DNA from: CALRQJ02 sp943370285
GTDB lineage: Bacteria; Bacteroidota; Bacteroidia; Chitinophagales; Chitinophagaceae
Assembly (NCBI GenBank): GCA_943370285.1
Contig: CALRQJ020000001.1
Span: 310,001 to 374,000, forward strand
Length of the DNA stretch: 64,000 nt
Direction of reading: 5' to 3'
The position numbers and the translations under genes were made by a program. The notes under the pieces are model-generated. The model saw nothing but the letters and a program-made list of their open reading frames with translations. It made no database searches and was not told the origin of the DNA. Of the stretch, positions 26,401 to 34,942 are shown in pieces; within the stretch, counting starts at the first letter, position 1, and the number at the start of each line of letters is the position of its first letter.

Positions 26401-29400
26401 TTAGCTGGTGCCACACTTAACGTTGGTGCTTGGGTATCTTGTACAGTAATTACTTGTGTTTTGCTTGAACTGTTGCCACAAGCATCAGTCGCTGTCCATA
26501 CTCTGGTTAATGTATAATTGCTTGGACAATTGCCATTGGCTCTTGTTTCTGCAAATGTTACTACAGGTGCATTATCGCAATTATCTGAAGCTGTTAAAGT
26601 AGCAGCTGCAGGAACCGCATTACACTCTACAGTTGTATTAGCAGGCGCTGCACTTAATACAGGAGCTTGTGTATCCTGTACGGTTATTGTTTGTGTTTTA
26701 CTTGAAGTATTACCACAAGCATCTTTTGCAGTCCATACTCTGGTTAAAGTATAATTGCTTGGACAGTTACCATTGGCTCTTGTTTCTGCAAAGGTTACTA
26801 CAGGTGCATTATCACAATTATCTGTTGCGGTTAATACTGCAGCAGTTGGTACTGCATCACACTCAACCGTTGTATTGGCTGGTGCCGCACTTAATGTTGG
26901 TGCTTGGGTATCTTGAACCGTAATGGTTTGAGATGCTGTAGTTGTATTGCCAGAAGCATCTGTTGTACTCCAGGTTCTTGTTATGGTATAATTATTAGGA
27001 CAAGTATTTGCACATAGATTGGCAATTTCTGTTGCATTCAGCGCTCGGTCGTAAATAGCAACATTATCAACCTTTCCATTTGTTCTTCTACCATCAAAGT
27101 CAACAGAACCTACTCTAAGCGGGTAGTTGGTAGCTAATTCAGTAATACCAATATTTTCGCTGGCTACATTCACGCCGTTACACCACAATCTGGCCATACC
27201 GGTAGAATAATCATAGGTTGCTCCTACACAATTCCATTGACCGGGTATTAACACATTTGCTGCTAATGCATTGGTAAAGCCTAATGTATTTCTCTGGGTG
27301 AATCTTACAAACAACTGGTTAGAACCGGTTTGCCATAAATGCGGCCCCCATCCATTAGCATTGTATTGAAGAATTGGCATTTGTTGGAAACCATTTGTTC
27401 CAGGAATGAACCAGGCAAACATAGATAGAGATCTTCTCGTATCTAATGCCCCTTGTGTATTATTCGGAACCTGCACATAATTATTACCACTTCCGGGGAA
27501 TGCAACTGCACTGCCTGATTTACCGGCGGTCCAGCTAACACTGCCTACTAATGTTCCGGCGTTGCCAAAACCTGATTGATCGGCTGTAGTTGTTCCTGCT
27601 CCTTCATTGAAGTTCCAATATCCTTTTAATCCGCTGGTTGGCATAGCATTCGATGTAATCACTTCGGTCATAACCGGTGTAGATGTTGTACAATTATCCG
27701 TAGCGGTTACTGTAGCTGCTGCAGGTATTGCATTACATTCTACTGTTGCATTAGAAGGTACACCGACTAATACAGGTGATTGATTATCTACCACAGTTAC
27801 AGTGAATGTACAAGTTGATACGCCAACAGCATTGGTAGCAGTTGCTGTTACTGTTGTTGTTCCTACAGGGAAGAAACTACCCGGTGCATGACTATACGTA
27901 ATCGTTGATGCTGGTATTGCCTGGGTTTCCGTAGCTGTAAAGCTAACGTTAGCACCACATTGACCATTCGTAGCATTCACTGTAATATTAGAAGGACATG
28001 AAATACTTGGTGGTAAGCCTGTAACATTAACTGTAAATGAACAACTGGTTGATAATCCCGCTGCATCTGTTGCGGTATAAGTTACTGTTGTAGAACCAAT
28101 CGGGTAGGTTGAGCCTGAAGCTAAACCGGCAGTTCTTGTAGTAGTAACACCACTACAATTATCTGTACCAACAGGGGCCGTGTAATTTACAACCGCACCT
28201 GCTGCACTTGTTGCTACCATATTGATATTAGCAGGACAAGTTAAACTTGGTGGTTGATTATCTACAACCGTTACATTAAATGTACAAGTAGCTGTATTAC
28301 CTGCAGCATCAACTGCTGTAAAGGTAACAGGCGTTGTACCTACAGGGAATACATCACCTGAATTATGTGTGCTGGTAAACGATGTTACTGCACAATTATC
28401 TGTTGCACTGATAGAAGGACTAGCAGTAGCAACATAAGTTCTAAAGTTTAATTTCCATCCCGGATTTAATCCGTAGCTATTAGAAAAATACGTACCCTGA
28501 TTAGATGGATTTCCGCCTAATAACATTAAGCCTACACCAAAATCACCTACCGGACTTTGAATTCTAATAGTATAAGTCTGACCAGCTGTAACTGTAGGTT
28601 GATTAGCCTGAACTAATGGAAGGCTAGTCCAATTGTTATCAGCAGGATAATTATAGGTACTTGAATAGATTACCGTACCACTAACACCTACACCTTGGTA
28701 AATAGTAAGTGTACCATCAAACACTTGAATACCGTTTCTGTACAAGTCCACTTGCGTTAACAATCCGGTTCTGCCAGCAGTAAATGACTGCCATTGATCT
28801 GTACCCACTGTACCTGTAAAAATATCTGTAATTTGTTGATCTACCGATGGAGCAGTTGGTGGCAAACTAAATGGTACTGCTGCACCACACTGACCCGGAG
28901 CGGCATTAACCGTAATATCTGATGGACAGTTACTAATCACAGGTAATTCATTATCTACCACTGTTACTGTGAACGTACAAGTAGAAACACCCACTGCATT
29001 GGTAGCAGTTACGGTAACTTCAGTTGTACCAACAGGGAATAAACTACCCGGAGCATGACTGTAGGTTATGGTTGATGCAGGAATACCCTGTGTTTCAGTT
29101 GCGTTAAAGTTAACCACTGCACCACATTGGTTTGGTGTAGCATTCACTGTGATATTTGAAGGACAAACTACTTGCGGCGCAAGACCTGAAACAGTTACCG
29201 TAAATGAACAACTTGCAGTTAGTCCTGCAGCATCTGTTGCGGTATAAGTTACTGTTGTTGTTCCTATCGGGAAAGTTGAGCCTGAAGCTAAACCTGCAGT
29301 TCTTGAAGTAGTTACACCACTGCAATTATCTGTACCTACTGGAGCTGTATAATTTACTACTGCGCCTGAAGCACTAGTAGCATTTACATTAATATTTGAA

Positions 29401-32400
29401 GGACATGAAATATTTGGTTGTTGATTGTCAACCACCGTAACCGTAAAGGTTCTTGTGCTGATATTATTAGAAGCGTCTCTTGCTGTAACAGTTACTGTAG
29501 TAGTTCCAACAGGGAAATTAGTACCTGAAGGATGAGATACGGTTACCGTATTGGTTACAGGTACAGTACAACAGAATCCTGAAGATGTACTTGGTAAACC
29601 TCCGGCTGTTTGTGTGCCACCTGTAGCATAAGTTGCAATACAACCATTACCTGTTGAAGAAACACTTCCACCAACGGTACCTCCGCCTTGACCAGCATTA
29701 CCAGTAGAATTGATTGGATGACTTCCGCCACCACCACCGGCAACTACAATACGATCGTTCAAGGTAGTTCCTCTTCTAATGTCAGAGGCACCACCACCAC
29801 CTGCACCACAGAACTGCGGATTACAATTTCCAGAGTTACCTCCGCCATTGAAACCGCCATTGGCAACTCCAAGGCTAGAATTAGCACCTTGTCCACCAAC
29901 ATATATCGCTAATGTTTCACCAGAAGTTACAGGTATAGTTGCTTGAACTCTACCTCCGCCACCGCCATTGCTGCCACCTTGAGCACCAAGAACATCGACA
30001 GTTAAACTAGTAACGCCTGCTGGTACAACAAATGATTGTGCAGCACCAGTGAAATTAAAGGTTTGGGAAAATGGAGTTACACTATAATAAACAATAACTC
30101 GACCGTTTCCGCTATTCCATCCTTGTGTATGAATTACGTTTGTAGCCGATGGTGTAGTATAACTACTACCACCTGCACCTGAAGAATATACATAACCGCC
30201 GCCGCCGCCATACCAGCCGCCGCCGCCGCCGCCGCCAGAATCGCCACCATTACAATTTGGTGTTGGGCCTTCGCCGCTACCGCCTTGTCCAAAAGTACCG
30301 TTGCCTGGAGAAGTTATCAATGTACAATTATCTACAGCCGTTGGTGCTATGAAAGTTACTACCGCACCACACTGACCCGGTGTTGCGTTCACCGTAATGT
30401 TTGAAGGTGCTGTAATAGTTGGACCTTCTACATCTCTAACTACCACATTGAAGGTACAAGTTGAAACCCCTACCGCATTACTTGCTGTAGCAGTAACTGA
30501 TGTAGTACCCACAGGGAAGAAACTACCCGGTTGACGACTATAGGTTATGGTTGAAGCAGGATTACCTACTGATTCAGTGGCAACAAAATTAACATTGGCT
30601 CCACACTGACCCGGTGTTGCATCTACTGTAATGTTTGCAGGGCAAACCACTTGAGGGGCTACGCCTGTTACTGTTACTGTAAATGAACAACTTGTCGTAC
30701 GTCCGGCTGCATCTGTTGCAGTATGCGTAACCGTTGTTGTTCCAATTGGGAAAGTTGAACCACTGGCTAAACCGGCTGTTCTTGAAGTGGTAACTCCACT
30801 ACAATTATCTGTACCAACAGGAGCTGTGTAAGTAACTACTCTTCCAGCAGCACTTGTTGCAACTACATTAATATTAGCTGGACAAGTAATAGAAGGTGAC
30901 TGATTGTCTACAACTGTTACCGTAAAAGTACAAGTAGACGAACCTATGGCATTTGTTGCTGTAACGGTAACAATACTTGTTCCAATTGGGAAAAAGCTAC
31001 CGCTTGCAGGAGAATAATCAATGGTTGATGCAGGATCACCCTGCGTTTCAGTAGCATTGAAAAATACATTTGCACCACAATCGCCATTAGAAGCATTTAC
31101 TGAAATGTTTGCTGGGCAAACCACTTGTGGGGCTGCGCCACTAACCACAATATTAAATGTGCTGATGGTTTGATTGCCCACAGCATCTGTAGCTATAGAT
31201 GTAACAGTTGTCGTTCCGATTGGAAATAGTGAGCCGCTTACAGGTATTGAAACCACATTAGCTGTTCCACAATTGTCTGTTGCTATTGGCAAAGTATAAT
31301 TTACAAAAGCTCCATCAACACTTGTGGCTATCACCGCTCCTTGAGGATTGGTGGGTGTTAGAATAGAGGCCGGCGTGGTAAACTGCGGTCCTTCTGTATC
31401 AGTAACTGTAACAGTAAAGGTACAATTAACCGTACCGCAACTATTGGTTGCAGTAGCAGTAACAGTAGTTATACCAACTGGGAAAAAACTTCCGCTTGCT
31501 GGAGTATAAGTTACAGTTGGTGCAGGAAGACCGGTTGCAGAACCTCCGGTAAAATTAACCACCACACCACATTGTCCTGGTGTATTGTTTACAGCAATAT
31601 TTGCCGGGCATGTAATAGTTGGGGCTTGATTAATAGTTACCGTTGTTGGAGCAGAAGTTGCAAAACAACCTTGCGTTGTATTGGTAACGGTAACACTATA
31701 AGTGCCACTTGTTGTAGCATTAATTGATTGTGTTGTTTGACCACCAGGTGACCATAAATAAGAGTATACAACCCCACCTAATGGAGATGTAGATGGTGAT
31801 TGCCAATTGGTTGAACCAACCATAGTAGCTGCATTGGCATTTGCCGTTGCGTCACCAATGGTACCTCCAGTTCCTTCATCAAATTTATAATAAGCTACTA
31901 ATCCGGCACTGTTAGCAGGAACAGTTGCATTCATGCTTGCTTGTATATCTGACTGTGATTTGGCTACATTCCACATCCGTAGCTCATCCATTGTACCATC
32001 AAAAATATTGCATGCACAAGTTGACGGAGATTGACGAGCAATATTTAGTGGACCAGTATCTCCTGTGCTGTTTGTTATTGCAGTATATGTGCCTTGTAAT
32101 ACACCATTTTGATAAAACTTAACGGTTCTATTATCATACGTTACGGCAACATGTACCCATTGGTTTATAGGTACAGTTCCTGCAGAATAAATCCATCCAA
32201 AACTTCTGTTGTACAATCCCAAACCTTGATTTCCATTAGGATGTGTTTGGAACAAGTAATTATAATCACCTTTATCTACAATGGTATTGTTAACATTATC
32301 TGTAACCCTAATCCATGATTCCAAAGTATACGTTGTACCGGCACCTAAATTATTAGCAGCAGTATGTGGGGCAGTTGCATATCGGCCACTGCCAAATGTC

Positions 32401-33821
32401 ATGGCATTACCGGTGCTACTTGCAGGTACACTAGGTGCTGTTAACACAACAGGAGTTCCTGTACAATTAGAAGTTGGTCCACCAGCAGTAATGGTTGCTG
32501 TTGGCGTTGGAGAAATAACATTGATATTTCTAACCACCAAACAGCCTGTTGCTACATCATTTACCCTTAGGCTGTAAGTACCAGAAGCTAGATTTGAAAT
32601 ATTTTGTGTGCTTGCCGTAAAGCCATTTGGCCCCGTCCAAGAATAAAGCAAGTTACCAGAACTAGAAAAATTAGAAGGTGTTGCATTTACGCCAATATTA
32701 CAACCAGATGAAACCGTTGTTAATTGAGCGTCTAAAGGACAAGGAACGGTAATGTTAACGGTGTTTAATGTTTGTACACCAACATTGTCTACGGCAGGAA
32801 AAGTAAGTACATAACTACCAACTTGAGAGGATGTAGGTGTCCAGCTAAACGTTGAAGATACGGTTGCATTAGCTGCACCCGTAACAGGTAATACAGGAGA
32901 CATCGTAGCTCCTGGAGGTAAAGTTATGGGGTTGAGTCTTACTGTAGATCCAGCATCATTATCTCTTGCTGCAATAGTAAAAGTCAAGTTATTGCCAGGT
33001 AACACTGTAAGGTTATTACTAGGTGCAATAGGCGTTGGAGCGACAAAAATTGGAGGTGCAGAAATCCCTACTATTTGAATAATAAAATCTACAGGTGTTT
33101 TTGTTAAGCCATCTTGTATCATCACTTGAACGGCGAAACGGTTGTTAATCGAACGGGTAGTGGTGTTCATTGTAACAACACCGGTTGAAGAAAGGGTTAG
33201 ACCTGCTGGAGCAGGTGTTACTAAACTTGATTCCGCATTAGTTGATAATCTGTAAGTAAGCGTATTTCCATCAGGATCAGATCCCGGAATATTGAACGTT
33301 GCTGCGGCTTGACCAACTGATACAAAAACAATCGTTGGGAATGCACTAACAGGAGGATTATTATAAGGAGGGCCTACGTTTACAATCGTTTGAAGACGAA
33401 TATTTTGATCATTATTGCCATCTAACAAACTACTGATACGGCAACACAAATCATATTGTGCAGTATAATTACCAGTTGCCGGATAGGTATAGGAACCCGT
33501 CCATGAGGTGTAGATTTGGTCATTTACCGCATCTACAGCCGTGATAACAGGAACAATGGATAATGCTGGAGCACCGGGATATCCGGTTACTAAACTGCCA
33601 ACTCCACTTATGGTTTGCCCAACTGTTGGTGATCCAAAAAAACTCCTTCTCCAAGTGGAGGTAAAGTTAAACTGGATGGTGTTGCCACCGGCTTGTTGCC
33701 ATTTGAGCTGCCCACCATAGGCATGGGTGGCATTGGCTTCTTTAGTTGGCATAAAAAAGGAGCCTAAAGCTAAAAGGGCAAATAAAAATACCCTTGCTAC
33801 TTTGCTTTGTTGCAATTTCAT
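23445..33821 (-). CDS. Giant T9SS-secreted HYR/LamG repeat surface protein
   Basis: 3458 residues. Signal peptide (to about residue 31, EANA) and a mature start THAYGGQLKW like SprB-type proteins. Then come a SprB-like repeat, more than ten HYR (hyalin) repeats marked by FPVGTTTVT and CPSNITVNA, four HYR-like 79-residue units (NCPSNYTLTRVWTA) and three near-identical 85-residue units. A beta-helical/bactofilin-like region about 2980-3300 and a type A T9SS sorting domain end the protein. Four extra domains lie inside repeats: LamG-like at about 464-682 and 2062-2270, glycine-rich about 1169-1420, and another beta sandwich about 1657-1797. A His/Gly/Asp-rich insert with ten consecutive Asp lies near 3290-3320. 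Probably a cell-surface or matrix adhesin. An adjacent LytTR/kinase pair likely controls it. Confidence 0.9.
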   Translation of the reverse strand: MKLQQSKVARVFLFALLALGSFFMPTKEANATHAYGGQLKWQQAGGNTIQFNFTSTWRRSFFGSPTVGQTISGVGSLVTGYPGAPALSIVPVITAVDAVNDQIYTSWTGSYTYPATGNYTAQYDLCCRISSLLDGNNDQNIRLQTIVNVGPPYNNPPVSAFPTIVFVSVGQAAATFNIPGSDPDGNTLTYRLSTNAESSLVTPAPAGLTLSSTGVVTMNTTTRSINNRFAVQVMIQDGLTKTPVDFIIQIVGISAPPIFVAPTPIAPSNNLTVLPGNNLTFTIAARDNDAGSTVRLNPITLPPGATMSPVLPVTGAANATVSSTFSWTPTSSQVGSYVLTFPAVDNVGVQTLNTVNITVPCPLDAQLTTVSSGCNIGVNATPSNFSSSGNLLYSWTGPNGFTASTQNISNLASGTYSLRVNDVATGCLVVRNINVISPTPTATITAGGPTSNCTGTPVVLTAPSVPASSTGNAMTFGSGRYATAPHTAANNLGAGTTYTLESWIRVTDNVNNTIVDKGDYNYLFQTHPNGNQGLGLYNRSFGWIYSAGTVPINQWVHVAVTYDNRTVKFYQNGVLQGTYTAITNSTGDTGPLNIARQSPSTCACNIFDGTMDELRMWNVAKSQSDIQASMNATVPANSAGLVAYYKFDEGTGGTIGDATANANAATMVGSTNWQSPSTSPLGGVVYSYLWSPGGQTTQSINATTSGTYSVTVTNTTQGCFATSAPTTVTINQAPTITCPANIAVNNTPGQCGVVVNFTGGSATGLPAPTVTYTPASGSFFPVGITTVTATATNSCGTVNCTFTVTVTDTEGPQFTTPASILTPTNPQGAVIATSVDGAFVNYTLPIATDNCGTANVVSIPVSGSLFPIGTTTVTSIATDAVGNQTISTFNIVVSGAAPQVVCPANISVNASNGDCGANVFFNATETQGDPASTIDYSPASGSFFPIGTSIVTVTATNAIGSSTCTFTVTVVDNQSPSITCPANINVVATSAAGRVVTYTAPVGTDNCSGVTTSRTAGLASGSTFPIGTTTVTHTATDAAGRTTSCSFTVTVTGVAPQVVCPANITVDATPGQCGANVNFVATESVGNPASTITYSRQPGSFFPVGTTSVTATASNAVGVSTCTFNVVVRDVEGPTITAPSNITVNATPGQCGAVVTFIAPTAVDNCTLITSPGNGTFGQGGSGEGPTPNCNGGDSGGGGGGGWYGGGGGYVYSSGAGGSSYTTPSATNVIHTQGWNSGNGRVIVYYSVTPFSQTFNFTGAAQSFVVPAGVTSLTVDVLGAQGGSNGGGGGRVQATIPVTSGETLAIYVGGQGANSSLGVANGGFNGGGNSGNCNPQFCGAGGGGASDIRRGTTLNDRIVVAGGGGGSHPINSTGNAGQGGGTVGGSVSSTGNGCIATYATGGTQTAGGLPSTSSGFCCTVPVTNTVTVSHPSGTNFPVGTTTVTVTARDASNNISTRTFTVTVVDNQQPNISCPSNINVNATSASGAVVNYTAPVGTDNCSGVTTSRTAGLASGSTFPIGTTTVTYTATDAAGLTASCSFTVTVSGLAPQVVCPSNITVNATPNQCGAVVNFNATETQGIPASTITYSHAPGSLFPVGTTEVTVTATNAVGVSTCTFTVTVVDNELPVISNCPSDITVNAAPGQCGAAVPFSLPPTAPSVDQQITDIFTGTVGTDQWQSFTAGRTGLLTQVDLYRNGIQVFDGTLTIYQGVGVSGTVIYSSTYNYPADNNWTSLPLVQANQPTVTAGQTYTIRIQSPVGDFGVGLMLLGGNPSNQGTYFSNSYGLNPGWKLNFRTYVATASPSISATDNCAVTSFTSTHNSGDVFPVGTTPVTFTAVDAAGNTATCTFNVTVVDNQPPSLTCPANINMVATSAAGAVVNYTAPVGTDNCSGVTTTRTAGLASGSTYPIGSTTVTYTATDAAGLSTSCSFTVNVTGLPPSISCPSNITVNATNGQCGANVSFTATETQAIPASTITYSHAPGSFFPVGTTTVTATATNAVGVSTCTFTVTVVDNQSPVLVGVPSNATVECNAIPAAATVTATDNCTTSTPVMTEVITSNAMPTSGLKGYWNFNEGAGTTTADQSGFGNAGTLVGSVSWTAGKSGSAVAFPGSGNNYVQVPNNTQGALDTRRSLSMFAWFIPGTNGFQQMPILQYNANGWGPHLWQTGSNQLFVRFTQRNTLGFTNALAANVLIPGQWNCVGATYDYSTGMARLWCNGVNVASENIGITELATNYPLRVGSVDFDGRRTNGKVDNVAIYDRALNATEIANLCANTCPNNYTITRTWSTTDASGNTTTASQTITVQDTQAPTLSAAPANTTVECDAVPTAAVLTATDNCDNAPVVTFAETRANGNCPSNYTLTRVWTAKDACGNTSSKTQTITVQDTQAPVLSAAPANTTVECNAVPAAATLTASDNCDNAPVVTFAETRANGNCPSNYTLTRVWTATDACGNSSSKTQVITVQDTQAPTLSVAPANTTVECDAVPAPAVLTATDNCDNAPVVTYAETRANGNCPSNYTLTRVWTATDACGNTSSKTQVITVQDTQAPALSAAPADVTVSCDAVQEPATLTATDNCDVEPVVTFNQVSTRNADVNNAAHYNYTITRTWTATDACGNTSSKTQTITVQDVTNPVITCPANRTVNCQDDNTSSATGVATATDNCSPVTITQSQTSTQSADINNPAHYNYVITRTWRATDVTGNFSECVQTITVQDVTNPTITCPANRTVNCQDDNTSAATGVATATDNCSPVTITQSQTSTQSADINNPAHYNYVITRTWRATDVTGNYAECVQTITVQDVTNPTITCPANRTVNCQDDNTSSATGVATATDNCSPVAITQSQTSTQSADVNNPAHYNYVITRTWRATDVSGNYSECVQTITVQDVTKPVITTCPTVAASCNDLAGNSRTATLVATDNCSPVTVSYTLSGATTKATPTVSATATENYNIGTTTINWTVRDVTGNTITCTTTVVIRPLPVVSYVTTDANAFCNKLTLTASSTLSGPYSYAWSYNNAPFASTASIQLGNTNGDGNYSVYSFDGFGCRSAVPAVYNYQKQNIISNYTILAYKEVEMKKYSDVQSGSVGVMTIKGEAEFKQYSAMTGAGAFVKAPKIKVEQGASVPNRILGVATVSLPTMQKNLLTNQQINALPSFTVNQFVTVTLNGNYKTLKVRKGANVTLNGTIFGNIDIEEGAVVRFTQTTLNISDLKVGKGPSNGSTAVKFADNTSVRVSKQVKVEEDCYINPDGNKVTFYLGDEKCDEEKFQVKGGNTTVIANIYAPSGKIKVTGGSNCHSSHSGCGGNSQHRNGHGDDDDDDDDDDNDGYGNGNGNQNCNAVNMIGLFIADEVESEGKYVNWNGYSCSGNEAPTYTKAVYEMEEQPEATTLQVKVAPNPSLTDFVIMVQSKQQSPVTIKVTDAQGKVLTVINKVVVGSAIPVGGNYSSGIYFAEIIQGTERKVVRLVKGN
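23874..23960 (-). other. Poly-Asp / His-Gly-rich insert in the giant protein
   Basis: Encodes a stretch with CHSSHSGCGG, HRNGHG, ten Asp codons (GAT/GAC triplet tract) and a Gly-Asn run. It interrupts an otherwise regular beta region (GKIKVTGGSNC ... NAVNMIGLFIADE). The six-unit perfect GAT run could slip in replication. Confidence 0.7.
25177..25956 (-). repeat. 255-bp tandem repeats within the giant gene
   Basis: The shared segment GTTACATCTTGTAC begins at 25177, 25432, 25687 and 25942, an exact 255-bp period (85 codons). The three units between are nearly identical in DNA, which points to recent duplication or gene conversion. Confidence 0.85.
26200..26935 (-). repeat. 237-bp tandem repeats within the giant gene
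   Basis: HYR-like units of 79 residues (TVECDAVPTAAVLTATDNCD region, then NCPSNYTLTRVWTA). The shared GTATC-TTGTAC type junction recurs at 26434 and 26671 (237 bp). Less identical to each other than the 255-bp set. Confidence 0.75.
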
Positions 33822-33977
33822 ATTGAGTTGTTTTTGCTAGAGAATGAGGCGTATCTAAAAATCTTTGTTATTTGGCATTATAGCCTATGGTATTTCTTGA
33901 AGAATAATGGATAAATTATCAGGCTATTAACAATTAATATGGGGGCAGTAATTGGTAACTTTAACACTAATAGACGA

Positions 33978-34042
33978 CAATGTTAAATATATTGTTAAAG
34001 AAAAAAAGAAAAATGGGATGAAACAGGCAAAAAATGGGATGA
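33978..34042 (-). promoter_or_regulatory. Putative LytTR-type operator and promoter P1 of the giant gene
   Basis: TGGGATGA at 34014-34021 and again at 34035-34042, a 21-bp period. 28 bp downstream (minus strand) lies TAACATTG (33978-33985), one mismatch from TAnnTTTG. Predicted start near 33974, about 150 bp before the ATG. LytTR regulators such as ComE and AgrA bind direct repeats of about this period just upstream of the core promoter. Confidence 0.6.
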
Positions 34043-34066
34043 AGCAACTCATTGATAACCAATAAG

Positions 34067-34099
34067 AAGTCCTCGATTGAATGAACAACCGAGGACTTT
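34067..34099 (-). other. Hairpin between P1 and P2
   Basis: Arms AAGTCCTCG and CGAGGACTT with a 14-nt loop. It would be transcribed from P2 (34127) or as the 3' end of the response-regulator mRNA. Only CTTCTTATT follows, so it is a weak terminator or an attenuator at best. Confidence 0.5.
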
Positions 34100-34126
34100 A
34101 TTAAGTCTCCCCCCAGAGATGTAATG

Positions 34127-34191
34127 CAAGATTAATAGCTAGCAGGGATATGTAAAAATAAATGGGATGAAATTGGCAAAAAATGGGATGA
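34127..34191 (-). promoter_or_regulatory. Putative LytTR-type operator and promoter P2
   Basis: TGGGATGA at 34163-34170 and 34184-34191 (21-bp period), with TAATCTTG (34127-34134), one mismatch from TAnnTTTG, again exactly 28 bp downstream. The 8 bases between the repeats nearest the distal copy (GGCAAAAAA) are shared with P1. Sits between the response regulator stop and the giant gene. Could be a second giant-gene promoter or a small-RNA promoter. Confidence 0.55.
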
Positions 34192-34197
34192 CGTATT

Positions 34198-34917
34198 TTA
34201 TTTGGTCTTACCTGTCAGCTTCTCCACAACTTCATCATGAGAAATTTTGGTGATGGGAAAAGATTCTTCTTCAATGTAAATTTTATCTGTACCAACTGTA
34301 GTGATATAATTTATATTTATAACAGTACCTCGATTAATTCTAACAAAACTATCGTTAGGTAACTTGTTCATCATTTCCTGCAAAGTAGAACGCATCATTA
34401 ATTTTTTCCCATTTGCCAAATGAAATGTTACATAGTTATGTTCACTCATCAGGTACATCATTTCTTTAAAATAAACTTTTGAGAAATTATACCCGTCTTT
34501 GATGAACAAAGCATTTTCTTCTTTTTTCTCTTGTTGATCGGCATCGAAATAATTGCTAACGGCAATTTCAATAGCAGAATACAAATCTTCTTTAGTAAAT
34601 GGTTTAACTAAATAAGCATTGGGTTTAACCGGCTTAGCACGGTCTATGGTCGCTTTGTCGCTATTGGCAGTCAAGAAAATAATGGGTGTTGTATAGTGTT
34701 CTCTAACAAAGTAAGCTAAATCAATACCATCTTTTTGCCCACCTAAATTTATATCTAACAAAAGTAAATCCGGTTTATGGTCCTCAATCATTTTAACCGC
34801 TCGGTTATAATTAGGGGCAGGCGGAAAAACTTCGTACCCTAATTTACGCAACGTAAGGCAAATGGTATCTGCAATTACCATTTCATTTTCAACAACACCA
34901 ATAGTTACCTTACTCAT
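34198..34917 (-). CDS. LytTR-family response regulator
   Basis: 239 residues. Receiver domain 1-125 with phospho-acceptor Asp55 (LLLLDINLGG), acidic E10/E12 and Lys106-type position in LVKPF. LytTR DNA-binding domain about 135-235 (YLMSEHNYVTFHLANGK, FVRINRGTVININYI). The cognate kinase gene lies 101 bp upstream on the same strand. GGGAT direct repeats flank this gene on both sides, which suggests it controls itself and the giant surface-protein gene downstream. Confidence 0.93.
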   Translation of the reverse strand: MSKVTIGVVENEMVIADTICLTLRKLGYEVFPPAPNYNRAVKMIEDHKPDLLLLDINLGGQKDGIDLAYFVREHYTTPIIFLTANSDKATIDRAKPVKPNAYLVKPFTKEDLYSAIEIAVSNYFDADQQEKKEENALFIKDGYNFSKVYFKEMMYLMSEHNYVTFHLANGKKLMMRSTLQEMMNKLPNDSFVRINRGTVININYITTVGTDKIYIEEESFPITKISHDEVVEKLTGKTK

Positions 34918-34942
34918 GCCTAAGTTTTCTATTAATAAGCAT

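Larger units (their letters stand above)
33822..34197. other. 376-bp control region upstream of the giant gene
   Basis: No ORF. Contains two paired direct-repeat sites (34014-34042 and 34163-34191), two putative -7 elements (33978-33985 and 34127-34134) and a hairpin at 34067-34099. A run of A with few G lies at 34000-34013. Confidence 0.6.

Noticed and set aside
25177..26935. CRISPR-like regularly spaced repeats
   Set aside because: Units of 237-255 bp are within one long open frame and encode HYR-type domains; no short repeat-spacer pattern and no cas genes.
33960..34013. A-rich tract before P1 as a phase-variation tract
   Set aside because: The A runs are interrupted by G every few bases, so slippage is unlikely to be frequent.
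34067..34099. Strong rho-independent terminator
   Set aside because: Nine-bp stem but a 14-nt loop and no T-run after it on the minus strand; listed only as a hairpin.
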